Notes: generated by a model not told the origin, from the letters alone. 64,000 nucleotides of DNA from Nonomuraea jabiensis (GCF_014204795.1 NZ_JACHMB010000001.1:8196501-8260500), one strand, 5' to 3'. Shown: positions 7,436-16,728, numbered from the stretch's first letter. Numbers and translations: made by a program.

Positions 7436-9133
7436 TCACGTGGAGGCCTGCAGGAGCCGGGTCGTGTAGGCGTGGGACGGGGATCGGGCCAGATCTTCGG
7501 CCGGGCCGTGCTCGACGACCCGGCCTGCCTGGAGGACCAGGATGCGGTCGCACGACTGGACGGCCTCGCCCAGGTCGTGGGTGACGAGCAGGACGGCCAG
7601 GCCGCGTTCGCCGGCCAGGGATCGCAGCGTGATGGCGATCCCCGCGCGGGTGGAGACGTCCAGCATGGAGGTGGCCTCGTCCGCGATGAGCAGCGCGGGG
7701 CCGCCGGCGAGGGCTCTGGCGATGGACACCCGCTGGCGCTGGCCGCCGGACAGCTGGCCGGGGAAGCGGGCGAGGAACTCCGCGTCGTCCGGCAGCCCGG
7801 CGGCGGCCAGCGATTCCCGGACGCGGCCGGGCCGCTCGCCGCGAGGCACTCCGGCCACCGCCATCGGCTCGGCCACCAGCGCCGCCACCCGCATGCCCGG
7901 GTGGAGCGAATCGTAGGGGTCCTGGTGGACGAAGCCGATCCGCCGTCGCAGGCGGCGCAGCGCACGGCCGGCCGTCAGCTCCCGGCCTTCGAGCGTCACG
8001 CGGCCGGCGGTCGGCTTGATGAGACCGAGCAGGATCCGGGCGAGCGTACTCTTGCCCGATCCGCTCTCGCCCACGAGGCCGACGATCTCGCCCGCGCCGA
8101 TCTCGAGGTCGACGTCGCGCAGCGCGTCCACGACACGGGAGCGGGACCGGTACGTGTGCCGGAGGCCCGACGCGCTGACCACGGCGCCTCCCGACGGGCT
8201 GTCGACGCGGGGCACGTTCGGGTAGGAGGGGCGGTCCGGCTCGTCGTGCCGGTGGCAGGAGACCTGCGCCTGTCCGCGTGCGACCAGGGGCGGCGTCTCC
8301 TCGTGGCAACGGTCGACGGCGAGCGGGCAGCGGGCCGCGAACGCGCAGCCGGGCAGGGCGTGCCCGAGGGCGGGCGCGGAGCCGGGGATGCTGCCCCATG
8401 CGACCCGCCGGTCGGCGACGGGGGTCGCGGTGAGCAGTCCTGCCGTGTAGGGGTGGGCGGAGGCCGGGGACAGCGTACGAGCCGGGCGGACTTCGGCGAG
8501 GCGGCCCGCGTACATGACGGCGATGCGGTCGGCGTACGGCAGCAGCCCGGACAGATCGTGCGAGACGATCAGCATGCTGGTGCCCAGCTCGGCCAGGAGG
8601 GCGAGGACCTGCCGCTGGGTGATGGCGTCCAGCCCGGTGGTGGGTTCGTCCGCGACCAGCAGGTCCGGCTCGCCGGCCAGGGCGAGCGCGATGGCCACCC
8701 GCTGGCGTTGCCCGCCGGACAGCTCGTGCGGATACGACCTGAGCATCATCGGCTGGAGCCCGACGCGGTCGAGCAGGTCGGCGGGCCGGGCCGTGCCGCC
8801 GTGCAGGGCGAGCATCTCGGCGAGCTGGGCGCCGACGCGGTGCACGGGGCTGAGTCCGGTCATCGCGCCCTGCGGCACGGTGGCGACGCGGGTGCCGCGC
8901 ACACCTGTCCAGTCGGTCCGTCCGACCAGTTCGTGCTCGCCCAGCAGCGCCGAACCGTCGGCCCGCGCCGTGGCGGGCAGCAGGCCGAGCAGGGTGCGGG
9001 CCAGCGAGGTCTTGCCGCAGCCGCTCTCGCCGACCAGCGCCAGGATCTCGCCGTCGGCGATGTCGAGGTCGACGTGCGAGACGGCGGCCAGGCCGCCGTA
9101 CCGGACGGTCAGGTCGCGTACTTTCAAGGTCAT
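7436..9133 (-). CDS. Fused two-domain ATPase of an Opp/Dpp-type ABC importer (DppD-DppF fusion)
   Basis: The 565-aa cytoplasmic protein contains both ATPases of the importer in one chain. Domain 1 has Walker A GESGCGKTS, LSGGQRQR and ADEPTTGLD, and ends with the oligopeptide-ATPase cysteine segment FAARCPLAVDRC. Domain 2 has GESGSGKST, LSGGQRQR and ADEATSMLD. Most Opp systems have two separate ATPases; the fusion is common in some actinobacteria. The ATG at 9133 overlaps the stop of the upstream permease (ATGA). It is the last gene of the operon binding protein, permease, permease, ATPase. It is convergent with the MFS relic that ends at 7420. Confidence 0.93.
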   Translation of the reverse strand: MTLKVRDLTVRYGGLAAVSHVDLDIADGEILALVGESGCGKTSLARTLLGLLPATARADGSALLGEHELVGRTDWTGVRGTRVATVPQGAMTGLSPVHRVGAQLAEMLALHGGTARPADLLDRVGLQPMMLRSYPHELSGGQRQRVAIALALAGEPDLLVADEPTTGLDAITQRQVLALLAELGTSMLIVSHDLSGLLPYADRIAVMYAGRLAEVRPARTLSPASAHPYTAGLLTATPVADRRVAWGSIPGSAPALGHALPGCAFAARCPLAVDRCHEETPPLVARGQAQVSCHRHDEPDRPSYPNVPRVDSPSGGAVVSASGLRHTYRSRSRVVDALRDVDLEIGAGEIVGLVGESGSGKSTLARILLGLIKPTAGRVTLEGRELTAGRALRRLRRRIGFVHQDPYDSLHPGMRVAALVAEPMAVAGVPRGERPGRVRESLAAAGLPDDAEFLARFPGQLSGGQRQRVSIARALAGGPALLIADEATSMLDVSTRAGIAITLRSLAGERGLAVLLVTHDLGEAVQSCDRILVLQAGRVVEHGPAEDLARSPSHAYTTRLLQAST

Positions 9134-9981
9134 CGGGCAGCCTCCCGCAGGGCAGGGTTGAGCCGTTCCTCCACCGCGACGCCGATCAGGGCGAGGGAGA
9201 GCACTGTGAGCGTGATGGCGGCGCCGGGCGGCAGCGCCCACCACAGCCAGGCGTCGGACAGGAAGACGCCGTTGGTCTGCACCCAGTAGAGCGTGGTGCC
9301 CCAGCTCGGGGAGGTCGGGTCGCCGAGGCCGAGGAAGGACAGGGTGGCGTCGTAGATGATGGCGACCTTCGCGGTGCGGACGAAGACCGGGATGAGCAGC
9401 GGCCCGATGAGGTACGTGCCGTGGCGGGCCAGCAACCACCAGGCCGGTGCCCCCATGGCCCGCGACACCTCCAGATGGCCGCGCGACCAGGCGGTGAGCA
9501 CCCCGGCTCGGAGCACGCGGGCGGGGACCGGCCACAGGATGAGCGCCAGGATCGCCGCCCGGACGCCGAAGGACTGGCCGAGGAACGCGGCCGCCAGGAT
9601 GTAGAGGATCAGCTCGGGCAGGATCAGCAGGACGTCCGCGCCGCGCATCAGCGAGACCGACAGCCAGCGCGGACCGATCCCGGCGGCGCCGCCGATGATC
9701 GCGGCCAGCAGGGTGGTGCAGACGGCGACGATGAACGCCAGGCTCAGGGACGTGCCGGCGCCCACGATGAGCTGGTCGAGCAGGTCCCGGCCGAGGTCGT
9801 CGGAGCCCAGCGGCAGGCCCGCCCGCGGCGGCGCGTACGGTTCGGCCACCCGCTCGCGCCCCGCGCCGCCGGGCAGGGCGGCTCCGTACGCCGCGATGGC
9901 GACCATCGCGACGAGGCCGCCCACGCCGATCATTCCTTGCGCGCCGAGCAGGTTCCGGCGCGGCGCCTTGCGGAACATCAT
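9130..9981 (-). CDS. ABC importer permease, DppC/OppC-like
   Basis: A membrane protein of 283 aa with about six helices. It has a long first periplasmic loop containing PLGSDDLGRDLLDQLIVGAG (the DppC 'GTDxxGRD' signature) and a cytoplasmic EAA-type loop around 'SRAMGAPAWWLLARHG'. The end 'FLGLGDPTSPSWG' and 'WWALPPGAAI' is also characteristic. A GGAGG with 6-nt spacing selects the first of two tandem ATGs (9981). Start and stop codons overlap both neighbours, so translation is coupled across the operon. Confidence 0.93.
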   Translation of the reverse strand: MMFRKAPRRNLLGAQGMIGVGGLVAMVAIAAYGAALPGGAGRERVAEPYAPPRAGLPLGSDDLGRDLLDQLIVGAGTSLSLAFIVAVCTTLLAAIIGGAAGIGPRWLSVSLMRGADVLLILPELILYILAAAFLGQSFGVRAAILALILWPVPARVLRAGVLTAWSRGHLEVSRAMGAPAWWLLARHGTYLIGPLLIPVFVRTAKVAIIYDATLSFLGLGDPTSPSWGTTLYWVQTNGVFLSDAWLWWALPPGAAITLTVLSLALIGVAVEERLNPALREAAR

Positions 9982-10976
9982 CTCCGGCCTCCGGTTCTGG
10001 CGCGGGGATCCAGCAGCGGGTACGTCGCGTCGGCCAGCGCGTTCATGAGCACCACCATGACGGTGAGCACCAGGAACGCCCCCTGCATCAGCGGGTAGTC
10101 GCGGGCGGTGATCGCGTCGAAGGTGAGCCGCCCGAGCCCGGGATAGGCGAAGACGGTCTCGACCACGATCGCCCCGGCGGCCAGGAAGCCGATCTCCAGC
10201 ATGAGGATCGTGTGCACGGGCAGCAGCGCCGGGCGCAGGGCGTGCCTGCGCACGAGCCTGCCGTACGGCACTCCGCGGGCGTGGGCGTGCTGCACCGGCT
10301 CGCTGGTCAGCACGGTGAGCAGGGACGAGCGGGTGTAGAGGAACAGATACCCCATGCCGGTGACGGTCAGCGTCGTCACCGGCAGGACCAGGTGCTGCAG
10401 GACCCCGCCGGCCGACACCCCGTCCGGCCCGGACACGCCGTACGTGGGCAGCCACTGGAGCTTCACCCCGAACAGGACGATCAGCAGCATGCCAAGCCAG
10501 AACTGCGGGACCGAGTCGGCGACCACGGCCGCGCCGAGCAGCCCGGAGCCCTTGCCCCGGCGGCGGCGCAGGGCGCCCATGACGCCCAGCGTCACCCCGA
10601 GGACGGCGGTCGCCGCGGTGCTGGTGCCCACCAGGAGCAGCGTCCACGGCAGCGCGTCCGCCAGCGCCTGGATGACGGGGCGGCCGTCCGACAGCGAGGT
10701 GCCGAGGTCCAGGGTGAACACGCCGGTCAGATAGTCGAGGAACTGCTGGGGGAGCGGCCGGCCGAAGCCGTACTGCGTGGCGATCTGGGCGCGCTCGTCG
10801 GCGGTCAGCCTGGCCAGCGCCTCCGGGCTGCCGAACAGCTTGAGCGGGCCGCCCGGGAGCGCCCGGGGGAGGGCGAAGTTGAGCGTGAGCGCGACCAGCA
10901 GCACCGAGAGGTATTCGGCCAGCCTGCCGGCGAGGTAGCGGGGGTAGCCGCGGCGGGCGGCCTGGACGGCCGTCAT
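9978..10976 (-). CDS. ABC importer permease, DppB/OppB-like
   Basis: The 332-aa integral membrane protein starts with a cytoplasmic basic stretch and a first helix. Next comes the family's extracytoplasmic 'DERAQIATQYGFGRPLPQQF' region, in which the spacing GxxxPxxxQ typical of DppB is visible. The EAA-type loop lies near 'HARGVPYGRLVRRHALRPAL', and 'ETVFAYPGLGRL' is a strong DppB marker. The ATG 10976 overlaps the stop of the binding-protein gene by the ATGA pattern. It pairs with the DppC-like permease that follows. Confidence 0.93.
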   Translation of the reverse strand: MTAVQAARRGYPRYLAGRLAEYLSVLLVALTLNFALPRALPGGPLKLFGSPEALARLTADERAQIATQYGFGRPLPQQFLDYLTGVFTLDLGTSLSDGRPVIQALADALPWTLLLVGTSTAATAVLGVTLGVMGALRRRRGKGSGLLGAAVVADSVPQFWLGMLLIVLFGVKLQWLPTYGVSGPDGVSAGGVLQHLVLPVTTLTVTGMGYLFLYTRSSLLTVLTSEPVQHAHARGVPYGRLVRRHALRPALLPVHTILMLEIGFLAAGAIVVETVFAYPGLGRLTFDAITARDYPLMQGAFLVLTVMVVLMNALADATYPLLDPRARTGGRR

Positions 10977-12583
10977 CCGAGCCGGTAGTCGACGAGGGAG
11001 AACTTGTTCAGCGCGCCGGCGCCGTTCTGCCAGGTCCAGCTGCCGTAGACGTCCTTGCGGAAGGCGTAGGCGCCGTTGCGGTAGTACAGGGTGAGGAACG
11101 GCATCTGCTCCGCTATCTGGGCCTGGAGCTTCCTGGCCGCCTCCGTTCTGGCCTCCATGGTGGGCGCGGCGGTCATGGTGGCGATCGTCTCGTCGACGGC
11201 CGGGCTCTTGAAGCCGACGACGTTGAGGCTGCCGTCGTCCGGGTCGGAGGCCAGGAGCTGGGCGATGGTGCCGCTGCTGAGCATGACGGGAGCGGACCAG
11301 CCCCACATGGACATGTCGTAGTTGCGGCCCTTGCGGACGTCGTAGTCGGGCCAGACCTTGGCGTCGAGGGAGTCGGAGTCGAGCGAGGTGATCTTCACCT
11401 CGACGCCCGCGTTCTTGAGCATGTCGCGGATCAGCTCGGCGCTGCGCAGCCGGTCCGTCGAGGTGCTCTGGACCAGCAGCTCGTACGCCATGGGCTTGCC
11501 GTCCAGCACCCGGATCCCGTCCGGTCCCGGCTTGGCGCCCAGAGCGTCGAGCTCCCGCCTGGCCGCCCCGGCGTCGAAGATCGGCGGTAGCCGGTCGCCC
11601 TTGATGGGGGACTCCGCGTGGATGAAGCCGGGGTTGCCCTGGGTGCCCTGCCCGAGCAGCGCCGTCTTGACCAGGTCCGCCGTGTCGATGGCCTTGGCCA
11701 GAGCGCGGCGTACCTCGGGGCGGTCGAACGGCGGTCTGGTCGTGTTGAATGCCAGCAGCGTGGAGGCGAACTCGGTGCCCTTGACCACGCCGATGCCCGG
11801 CTGCCTTTCCAGCGTCGCGAGCTGCTGCGGGGGCACGATGCGGGCGGACATGTGCACCTCTCCGGTGCGCAGGGCGGCGAACTGGGTGGACTCCTCCGGG
11901 ATCACCGCCACCTTGATCGAATCCACTCTGGGTTTGCCCAGGGCATAGGCCGGGTTGGCGGTGAGGGTGTAGCCGCGGGCGTTGTCGTAGCGGGTCAGCT
12001 TGTACGGACCGCTGCCGACGGCTTTGTCCGCCCCCGCCGTACTCACTTTCTGGACCGACTCCCACACGTGCTGGGGGAGGATCGCCATGTCAGCGAGGAT
12101 CCGGCGCGGAAACTCGGGGTCGGGCGCCTTGAGCGTCATGGTCACGACGTCGCCGTCGGCGCTGACCTTCGCGATCGGGCGGACGTCGATCGACGAGTCG
12201 CCCTCCATGTTCTTGCGGTAGAAGTCGACGCTGAACACCACGTCGTCGGCGGTGAGCGGCTTGCCGTCGTGCCAGGTGACGCCTGGCCGGAGTGGCAGGG
12301 TGAACGTCTTGTTGTCGGAGGTCCTGATCTCTTTGGCCAGGAGCGGCGAGACGCCGTCGCCCCGCACGATCACCAGCGTGTCGAAGAGCAGCTTCACCAG
12401 GTTGTTGCCCGGGTAGCCGGTCTGGTTGGTGAACGGCGTGAGCGTGCCCTCGTCGGAGGAGATGGCGATGGTGATGCTCTTCGCCTGCTGGGCGCCGGGG
12501 GTGGTGGGTGTCGTGCCGGTGCTGGATCCGCATGCCGTGAGGAGCACGAGGGAGAGCAGCGCGGCCATGGGTCGGTGGTACAA
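10973..12583 (-). CDS. ABC importer substrate-binding lipoprotein, SBP_bac_5 family
   Basis: This 536-aa lipoprotein captures the substrate for the permeases that follow. A TTG at 12583 is chosen as start. It lies 5 nt from a perfect GGAGG (12589-12593) and gives a signal peptide with a basic n-region (YHRPM) and lipobox LTAC, Cys18. The ATG at 12568 would give an n-region without positive charge and no ribosome site. Family marks are 'WHDGKPLTADDVVFSVDFY', 'GSGPYKLTRYD' and 'PPFDRPEVRRALAKAID'. The Shine-Dalgarno sits inside a CsoR-like box (12586-12602), which hints that the operon responds to copper or another metal. Nickel, metal chelate or peptide are all possible substrates. Confidence 0.92.
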   Translation of the reverse strand: MYHRPMAALLSLVLLTACGSSTGTTPTTPGAQQAKSITIAISSDEGTLTPFTNQTGYPGNNLVKLLFDTLVIVRGDGVSPLLAKEIRTSDNKTFTLPLRPGVTWHDGKPLTADDVVFSVDFYRKNMEGDSSIDVRPIAKVSADGDVVTMTLKAPDPEFPRRILADMAILPQHVWESVQKVSTAGADKAVGSGPYKLTRYDNARGYTLTANPAYALGKPRVDSIKVAVIPEESTQFAALRTGEVHMSARIVPPQQLATLERQPGIGVVKGTEFASTLLAFNTTRPPFDRPEVRRALAKAIDTADLVKTALLGQGTQGNPGFIHAESPIKGDRLPPIFDAGAARRELDALGAKPGPDGIRVLDGKPMAYELLVQSTSTDRLRSAELIRDMLKNAGVEVKITSLDSDSLDAKVWPDYDVRKGRNYDMSMWGWSAPVMLSSGTIAQLLASDPDDGSLNVVGFKSPAVDETIATMTAAPTMEARTEAARKLQAQIAEQMPFLTLYYRNGAYAFRKDVYGSWTWQNGAGALNKFSLVDYRLG

Positions 12584-12585
12584 CA

Positions 12586-12602
12586 AAACCTCCGGGGGGT
12601 AT
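12586..12602. promoter_or_regulatory. CsoR-like box overlapping the importer ribosome site
   Basis: AAACCTCCGGGGGGTAT matches the box at 24760-24776 (ATACCTCCAGGGGGTAT) at 14 of 17 positions. It contains the GGAGG of the binding-protein gene, so a bound repressor could block translation initiation or early transcription. The left arm is imperfect (AAAC rather than ATAC), so this is the weakest of the six boxes together with that at 4165. Confidence 0.4.
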
Positions 12603-12763
12603 GAGAGGTGCAGATGACCCCATCGGGGAGGGCGTGCGTTGCACGTGACTCTATAGGTCGGCTCCGTAGATGCAAGGGTCCATTGTGTAAACACCGCAAT
12701 TCCCGCTGAGCTGCGATGACGTCGCCGGCCGGGTTTCTCCGGTCAGAACCCTCGGGATGCGAT

Positions 12764-12782
12764 CTACTGTGCCGACTAGTAG
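12764..12782. promoter_or_regulatory. 19-bp CTAC-N11-GTAG dyad, copy 2
   Basis: CTACTGTGCCGACTAGTAG has five-base arms CTACT and AGTAG. It lies 21 bp upstream of the CsoR-like box and 68 bp upstream of the csoR start. It has the same 19-bp layout as the dyads before the FhuF-like gene and the second P-type ATPase. Confidence 0.5.
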
Positions 12783-12802
12783 TTGAGGTCATCCGGCTTG
12801 GA

Positions 12803-12819
12803 ATACGGTAGGGGGGTAT
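12803..12819. promoter_or_regulatory. CsoR operator of the csoR-copZ-copA operon
   Basis: ATACGGTAGGGGGGTAT has ATAC and GTAT ends around a G-rich core, 17 bp in all. It lies 31 bp before the csoR start. GC-rich boxes with ATAC/GTAT ends are the known operator type of actinobacterial CsoR proteins. Autoregulation by copper is expected. Confidence 0.7.
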
Positions 12820-12849
12820 GGTACGTTCAAGGTGTCGGAAGGGGGAGAC

Positions 12850-13131
12850 ATGGTCGGATACAGCGGCAGCAAGCAGGACCAGTTGCGACGGTTGCGCCGG
12901 GTCGAGGGTCAGGTGCGGGGGTTGCAGCGGATGGTCGAGGACGACAAGTACTGCATCGACATCCTCACGCAGGTGTCGGCGGCCACCAGTGCGCTGCAGT
13001 CGGTCGCGATCTCGCTGCTTGAGGATCACTTGGCTCACTGTGTGGCCGAGGCTGCCGCTCAGGGTGGTCCGGAGGCTCAGGCGAAGGTCAAAGAGGCTTC
13101 CGACGCCATCGCGCGGCTTGTTCGTTCGTGA
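12850..13131 (+). CDS. csoR: Copper-sensing repressor CsoR
   Basis: The 93-aa all-helical protein matches the CsoR/RcnR family (DUF156). The copper ligands of CsoR are all present: Cys35 (KYCIDIL), His60 and Cys64 (EDHLAHC). Conserved 'RLRRVEGQVRGLQRMVEDD' forms the DNA-facing N-terminal helix. CsoR binds its operator without Cu(I) and lets go when Cu(I) binds. The ATG 12850 follows GGGGGAG closely; an in-frame GTG at 12832 would only add six residues. It heads the operon with copZ, a secreted protein and copA, 28 bp before copZ. Confidence 0.96.
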   Translation: MVGYSGSKQDQLRRLRRVEGQVRGLQRMVEDDKYCIDILTQVSAATSALQSVAISLLEDHLAHCVAEAAAQGGPEAQAKVKEASDAIARLVRS

Positions 13132-13159
13132 CAGACAGCACTGGAGAGGGTTGATCGAT

Positions 13160-13372
13160 ATGGCTACTGCTACCTACACCGTCAAGGGCATGACCTGCGG
13201 CCACTGCGTGAGCTCGGTGAAGGAGGAGGTCAGCGAGGTCGCCGGAGTCACCTCCGCGGAGGTGGACCTGGCCAGCGGGCTGCTGACCGTGGAGAGCGAC
13301 GCTCCCGTGGACGCGGCGGAGATCGTCGCGGCCGTGGAGGAAGCGGGCTACGAGGTGGTGAGTCAATCATGA
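13160..13372 (+). CDS. copZ: Copper chaperone CopZ-like heavy-metal-associated protein
   Basis: A 70-aa protein made of one HMA domain. The metal-binding loop is GMTCGHC (Cys12 and Cys15), and the end 'AAVEEAGYEVV' closes the ferredoxin-like fold. Such chaperones carry Cu(I) to the CopA ATPase and can deliver it to CsoR. The start ATG 13160 follows GGAGAGGG at a somewhat long spacing. Its stop overlaps the start of the next gene (ATGA). A second copZ paralogue lies at 24901. Confidence 0.94.
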   Translation: MATATYTVKGMTCGHCVSSVKEEVSEVAGVTSAEVDLASGLLTVESDAPVDAAEIVAAVEEAGYEVVSQS

Positions 13373-14299
13373 ACGCGGCGACCAAGCTGGGTGCTTACGT
13401 CTTGGGGCTGGCCGTGGTCTTCGGCGGCGCCCTGGGGGTCGGGAACGCGGTGGGGGAGGTCGGCCCGGCCCCGGCGAAGCCGGAGCACCGGACGACTCAT
13501 TCGGCTCCTGCCGCCGAGAGTCGTGGCGGTCATGCGGAGGCCACTGCGGCGGCGAAGAGCGATACCCCTGGGGGGGCTTCAAGCGTCCGAGAACGGCTAC
13601 ACCCTCAACCCATTGACCAGCGTCAAGGCTGGCGAGCCGACCGATTTCCGTTTCACGGTGACGGGCCCCGACGGTAAGCCGGTGACCGATTATCAGGTCG
13701 AGCATGACAAGAAGCTGCACTTCATCGTGGTGTCGCGGGATCTGGCCAGCTTCCAGCACCTGCACCCGGAGATGGCTTCCGATGGGGTGTGGTCGGTGAA
13801 GTTGACGCTGGCCGATCCGGGCGCTTATCGGGCGTTCGCGGACTTCGCCCCTACTGGGGGGAGTGGCCTGACGCTGGGTGCGGATCTGCTGGTGGCGGGC
13901 GAGTACGCGCCGAAGCCCCTTCCCCCGGTGACCCGTACAGCTGAGGTGGACGGCTACACGGTGTCCCTGCAGGGTGATCTCGTGCCGGGGCAGGCGAGCA
14001 AGCTGACGCTGAGCGTGAGCAAGGACGGCGAACCGGTGACCGACCTGCAGCCGTATCTGGGGGCGTACGGGCATCTGGTGGCGTTGCGGGCCGGTGACCT
14101 GGCCTACCTGCACGTGCACCCGGAGGAGAGCGTCAAGGCGGGGCCGGAGATCACCTTCTACGCGGAGGTGCCCAGCGGGGGCGACTACCGGTTGTTCCTG
14201 GATTTCCAGCATGACGGCAAGGTCCGTACCGCGGACTTCACCGCCCGGGCGAGTGGTGCGGGACCGGCGCAGCCGGGCACCAGTGGTCACGGGCACTGA
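13369..14299 (+). pseudogene. Secreted copper-operon protein of unknown function, frameshifted in a 7-G run
   Basis: The gene overlaps copZ (ATGA) and encodes an N-terminal membrane/signal helix (YVLGLAVVFGGALGVGNAV), a His/Ala-rich linker and two beta-rich domains. The domains carry repeated His motifs, FQHLHPEM and YLHVHPEE, and the protein ends TSGHGH. The first 68 codons are in one frame and the rest is one base away. The seven Gs at 13570-13576 are the joint: with six Gs the frame reads SDTPGGLQASENGYTLNPL, matching the usual form. About 309 aa would result. The family is commonly found between copZ and copA in actinobacteria. Its His-rich loops suggest extracytoplasmic copper binding, which is inference. 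The shift could be real, phase-variable or a sequencing error. Confidence 0.75.
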
Positions 14300-14318
14300 A
14301 TCAGGAAACGGAGGGGTG

Positions 14319-16526
14319 ATGACTTCCCTGGCCCAGGACAGATCCGTCGAGCTGTCGATCGGTGGCATGACGTGCGCGTCGTGCGCGAACCGGATCGAGC
14401 GCAAGCTGAACAAGCTCGAGGGGGTGAGCGCGACGGTGAACTACGCGACGGAGAAGGCGAAGGTCACCTTCCCGGAAGAGGTGGATCCGCGGCAGTTGAT
14501 CGCGGAGGTGGAGAAGGCCGGTTACACCGCCGCCCTGCCCGCCCCACCGGCCGAGGCCGAGGCTGAGCAGGAGCCGCAGGACGAGCTGAAGCCGTTGCGG
14601 CAGCGGTTGACCACCGCGGTGGTGCTGAGCGTGCCGGTGGTCGCGATGGCGATGATCCCGGCGTTGCAGTTCACGAACTGGCAGTGGTTGTCGCTGGTGC
14701 TGGCCGCGCCGGTAGTGGTGTACGCGGGCTGGCCGTTCCACAAGGCGGCCTGGACGAACCTGCGGCACGGCGCGGCGACGATGGACACGCTGATCTCGGT
14801 CGGTACGCTGGCGGCTTTCGGCTGGTCGGTGTGGGCGTTGTTCTTCGGCAGCGCGGGCACGCCGGGCATGACGCATCCGTTCGCCTTCACGATCGAGCGC
14901 ACCGACGGGTCGGGCAACATCTATCTGGAGACCGCTGCGGCGGTGACGGCGTTCATTCTGGCCGGCCGGTATTTCGAGTCCCGTTCCAAGCGGCGTGCGG
15001 GTGCGGCGTTGCGGGCGTTGCTGGAGTTGGGCGCCAAGGAGGTGGAGCTGGCCGACGGCCGGCGGGTCCCGACCGACCAGCTCAAGGTCGGCGACACCTT
15101 TGTGGTGCGGCCCGGTGAGAAGATCGCCACCGATGGGGTGATCGTCGAGGGTTCCTCGGCGGTGGACGCCTCGATGCTGACCGGTGAGTCGGTGCCGGTG
15201 GAGGTGCGGCCGGGGGATGCGGTCACGGGGGCGACGGTGAATGCCGGCGGGCGTCTGATCGTCCGGGCCACTCGGGTGGGCGCGGACACTCAGCTGGCGC
15301 AGATGGCCAAGCTGGTGGAGGAGGCGCAGACCGGTAAGGCGGCGGTGCAGCGGCTGGCCGATCGGATTTCGGGGATCTTCGTGCCGATCGTGATCGCGCT
15401 TGCGGTCGGGACGCTGGGCTTCTGGCTGGGCACCGGTAACGGGGTGGCGGCGGCGTTCACCGCGGCGGTGGCGGTGTTGATCATCGCGTGCCCGTGCGCG
15501 CTGGGTCTGGCCACGCCGACCGCGCTGCTGGTGGGCACCGGGCGGGGTGCTCAGCTCGGGATTCTGATCAAGGGGCCGGAGGTGCTGGAGTCGACGCGCA
15601 AGGTCGACACCGTGGTGCTGGACAAGACCGGCACGGTTACCGAGGGCAAGATGACCTTGGTCGCGGTGCACCTGGCCGAGGGGGAGAACCGCGAGGAGGT
15701 CCTGCGGCTGGCGGGCGCGCTGGAGCACGCCTCGGAGCACCCGATCGCTCGGGCGATCGCCCGCGAGGCCGGCTCCGACGCCACTGTGGAGGATTTTGCC
15801 AACGTCGAAGGACTGGGCGTGCAGGGGATCGTGGACGGCCACGCGGTCCTGGTCGGCCGTCCCCGGCTGCTGGCGGAATGGTCGCAGCACCTGTCCGTCG
15901 AGTTGGAGCGCAAGCTGGCCGACGAGCAGGCCAAGGGCCGCACCGCCGTGGCGGTCGGCTGGGACGGCCAGGCGCGGGCGGTGCTGGTGGTGGCCGATGT
16001 GGTCAAGCCGACCAGCAAGCAGGCGATCTCCGAGTTGCGGGCGCTTGGCCTGACCCCGGTGCTGCTGACCGGCGACAACGAGGCCGTGGCCAGGACGGTG
16101 GCGGCCGAGGTGGGCATCGACGAGGTGATCGCCGAGGTGCTGCCCGCCGACAAGGTCGAGGTGGTCAAGAAGCTGCAGGCCGAGGGCCGGGTCGTGGCGA
16201 TGGTGGGCGACGGGGTCAACGACGCCGCCGCACTGGCTCAGGCCGATCTGGGGCTGGCGATGGGCACCGGCACGGATGCCGCGATCGAGGCCGCGGATCT
16301 GACCCTGGTCCGGGGTGATCTGCGGGTGGCGCCGGAGGCGATCCGGTTGTCGCGGAGCACGCTGAAGACGATCAAGGGGAATCTGTTCTGGGCGTTCGCC
16401 TACAACGTGGCCGCGCTGCCGCTGGCCGCGCTGGGGCTGCTCAACCCGATGATCGCGGGCGCGGCGATGGCGTTCTCCAGCGTGTTCGTGGTGAGCAACA
16501 GCCTGCGGCTGCGCCGCTTCAAGTAA
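14319..16526 (+). CDS. copA: Cu(I)-exporting P1B-type ATPase CopA
   Basis: The 735-aa inner-membrane pump moves Cu(I) out of the cytoplasm using ATP. It has one N-terminal HMA domain (GGMTCASC, Cys19 and Cys22). The transmembrane metal site is CPC (391-393, in IIACPCALGLATPTA), the phosphorylation site is Asp435 in DKTGTVTEG, and the hinge motif is GDGVND (630-635). HP in 'ASEHPIARAI' marks the nucleotide-binding domain. All catalytic residues are present, so it should be active. The ATG 14319 follows a strong GGAGGGG. It is the last gene of the csoR operon and is followed by a 15-bp stem terminator. Confidence 0.97.
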   Translation: MTSLAQDRSVELSIGGMTCASCANRIERKLNKLEGVSATVNYATEKAKVTFPEEVDPRQLIAEVEKAGYTAALPAPPAEAEAEQEPQDELKPLRQRLTTAVVLSVPVVAMAMIPALQFTNWQWLSLVLAAPVVVYAGWPFHKAAWTNLRHGAATMDTLISVGTLAAFGWSVWALFFGSAGTPGMTHPFAFTIERTDGSGNIYLETAAAVTAFILAGRYFESRSKRRAGAALRALLELGAKEVELADGRRVPTDQLKVGDTFVVRPGEKIATDGVIVEGSSAVDASMLTGESVPVEVRPGDAVTGATVNAGGRLIVRATRVGADTQLAQMAKLVEEAQTGKAAVQRLADRISGIFVPIVIALAVGTLGFWLGTGNGVAAAFTAAVAVLIIACPCALGLATPTALLVGTGRGAQLGILIKGPEVLESTRKVDTVVLDKTGTVTEGKMTLVAVHLAEGENREEVLRLAGALEHASEHPIARAIAREAGSDATVEDFANVEGLGVQGIVDGHAVLVGRPRLLAEWSQHLSVELERKLADEQAKGRTAVAVGWDGQARAVLVVADVVKPTSKQAISELRALGLTPVLLTGDNEAVARTVAAEVGIDEVIAEVLPADKVEVVKKLQAEGRVVAMVGDGVNDAAALAQADLGLAMGTGTDAAIEAADLTLVRGDLRVAPEAIRLSRSTLKTIKGNLFWAFAYNVAALPLAALGLLNPMIAGAAMAFSSVFVVSNSLRLRRFK

Positions 16527-16536
16527 GGAACCGCCG

Positions 16537-16575
16537 CCTGCGGCCCGAAGGTGATCACCGCCTTCGGGCCGCAGG
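16537..16575 (+). terminator. Terminator after copA
   Basis: A perfect 15-bp stem (CCTGCGGCCCGAAGG and its complement) with a 9-nt loop starts 11 nt after the copA stop. There is no U-tract, as is common in high-GC actinobacteria. Confidence 0.8.
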
Positions 16576-16728
16576 ACGTGCATCTACGACGTCGCCTGGC
16601 CTGGGCAGCGCCTTTCGAGAACGGTCAGATTCTTGAGCTCATGGCGCTGCATCGGCTCGCCCAGGGCGTGAGCGATACGCCCCGGCTTCTCCTCGGGCAG
16701 AGCGTTCTTCCTGGCGACCGGTGACCGA

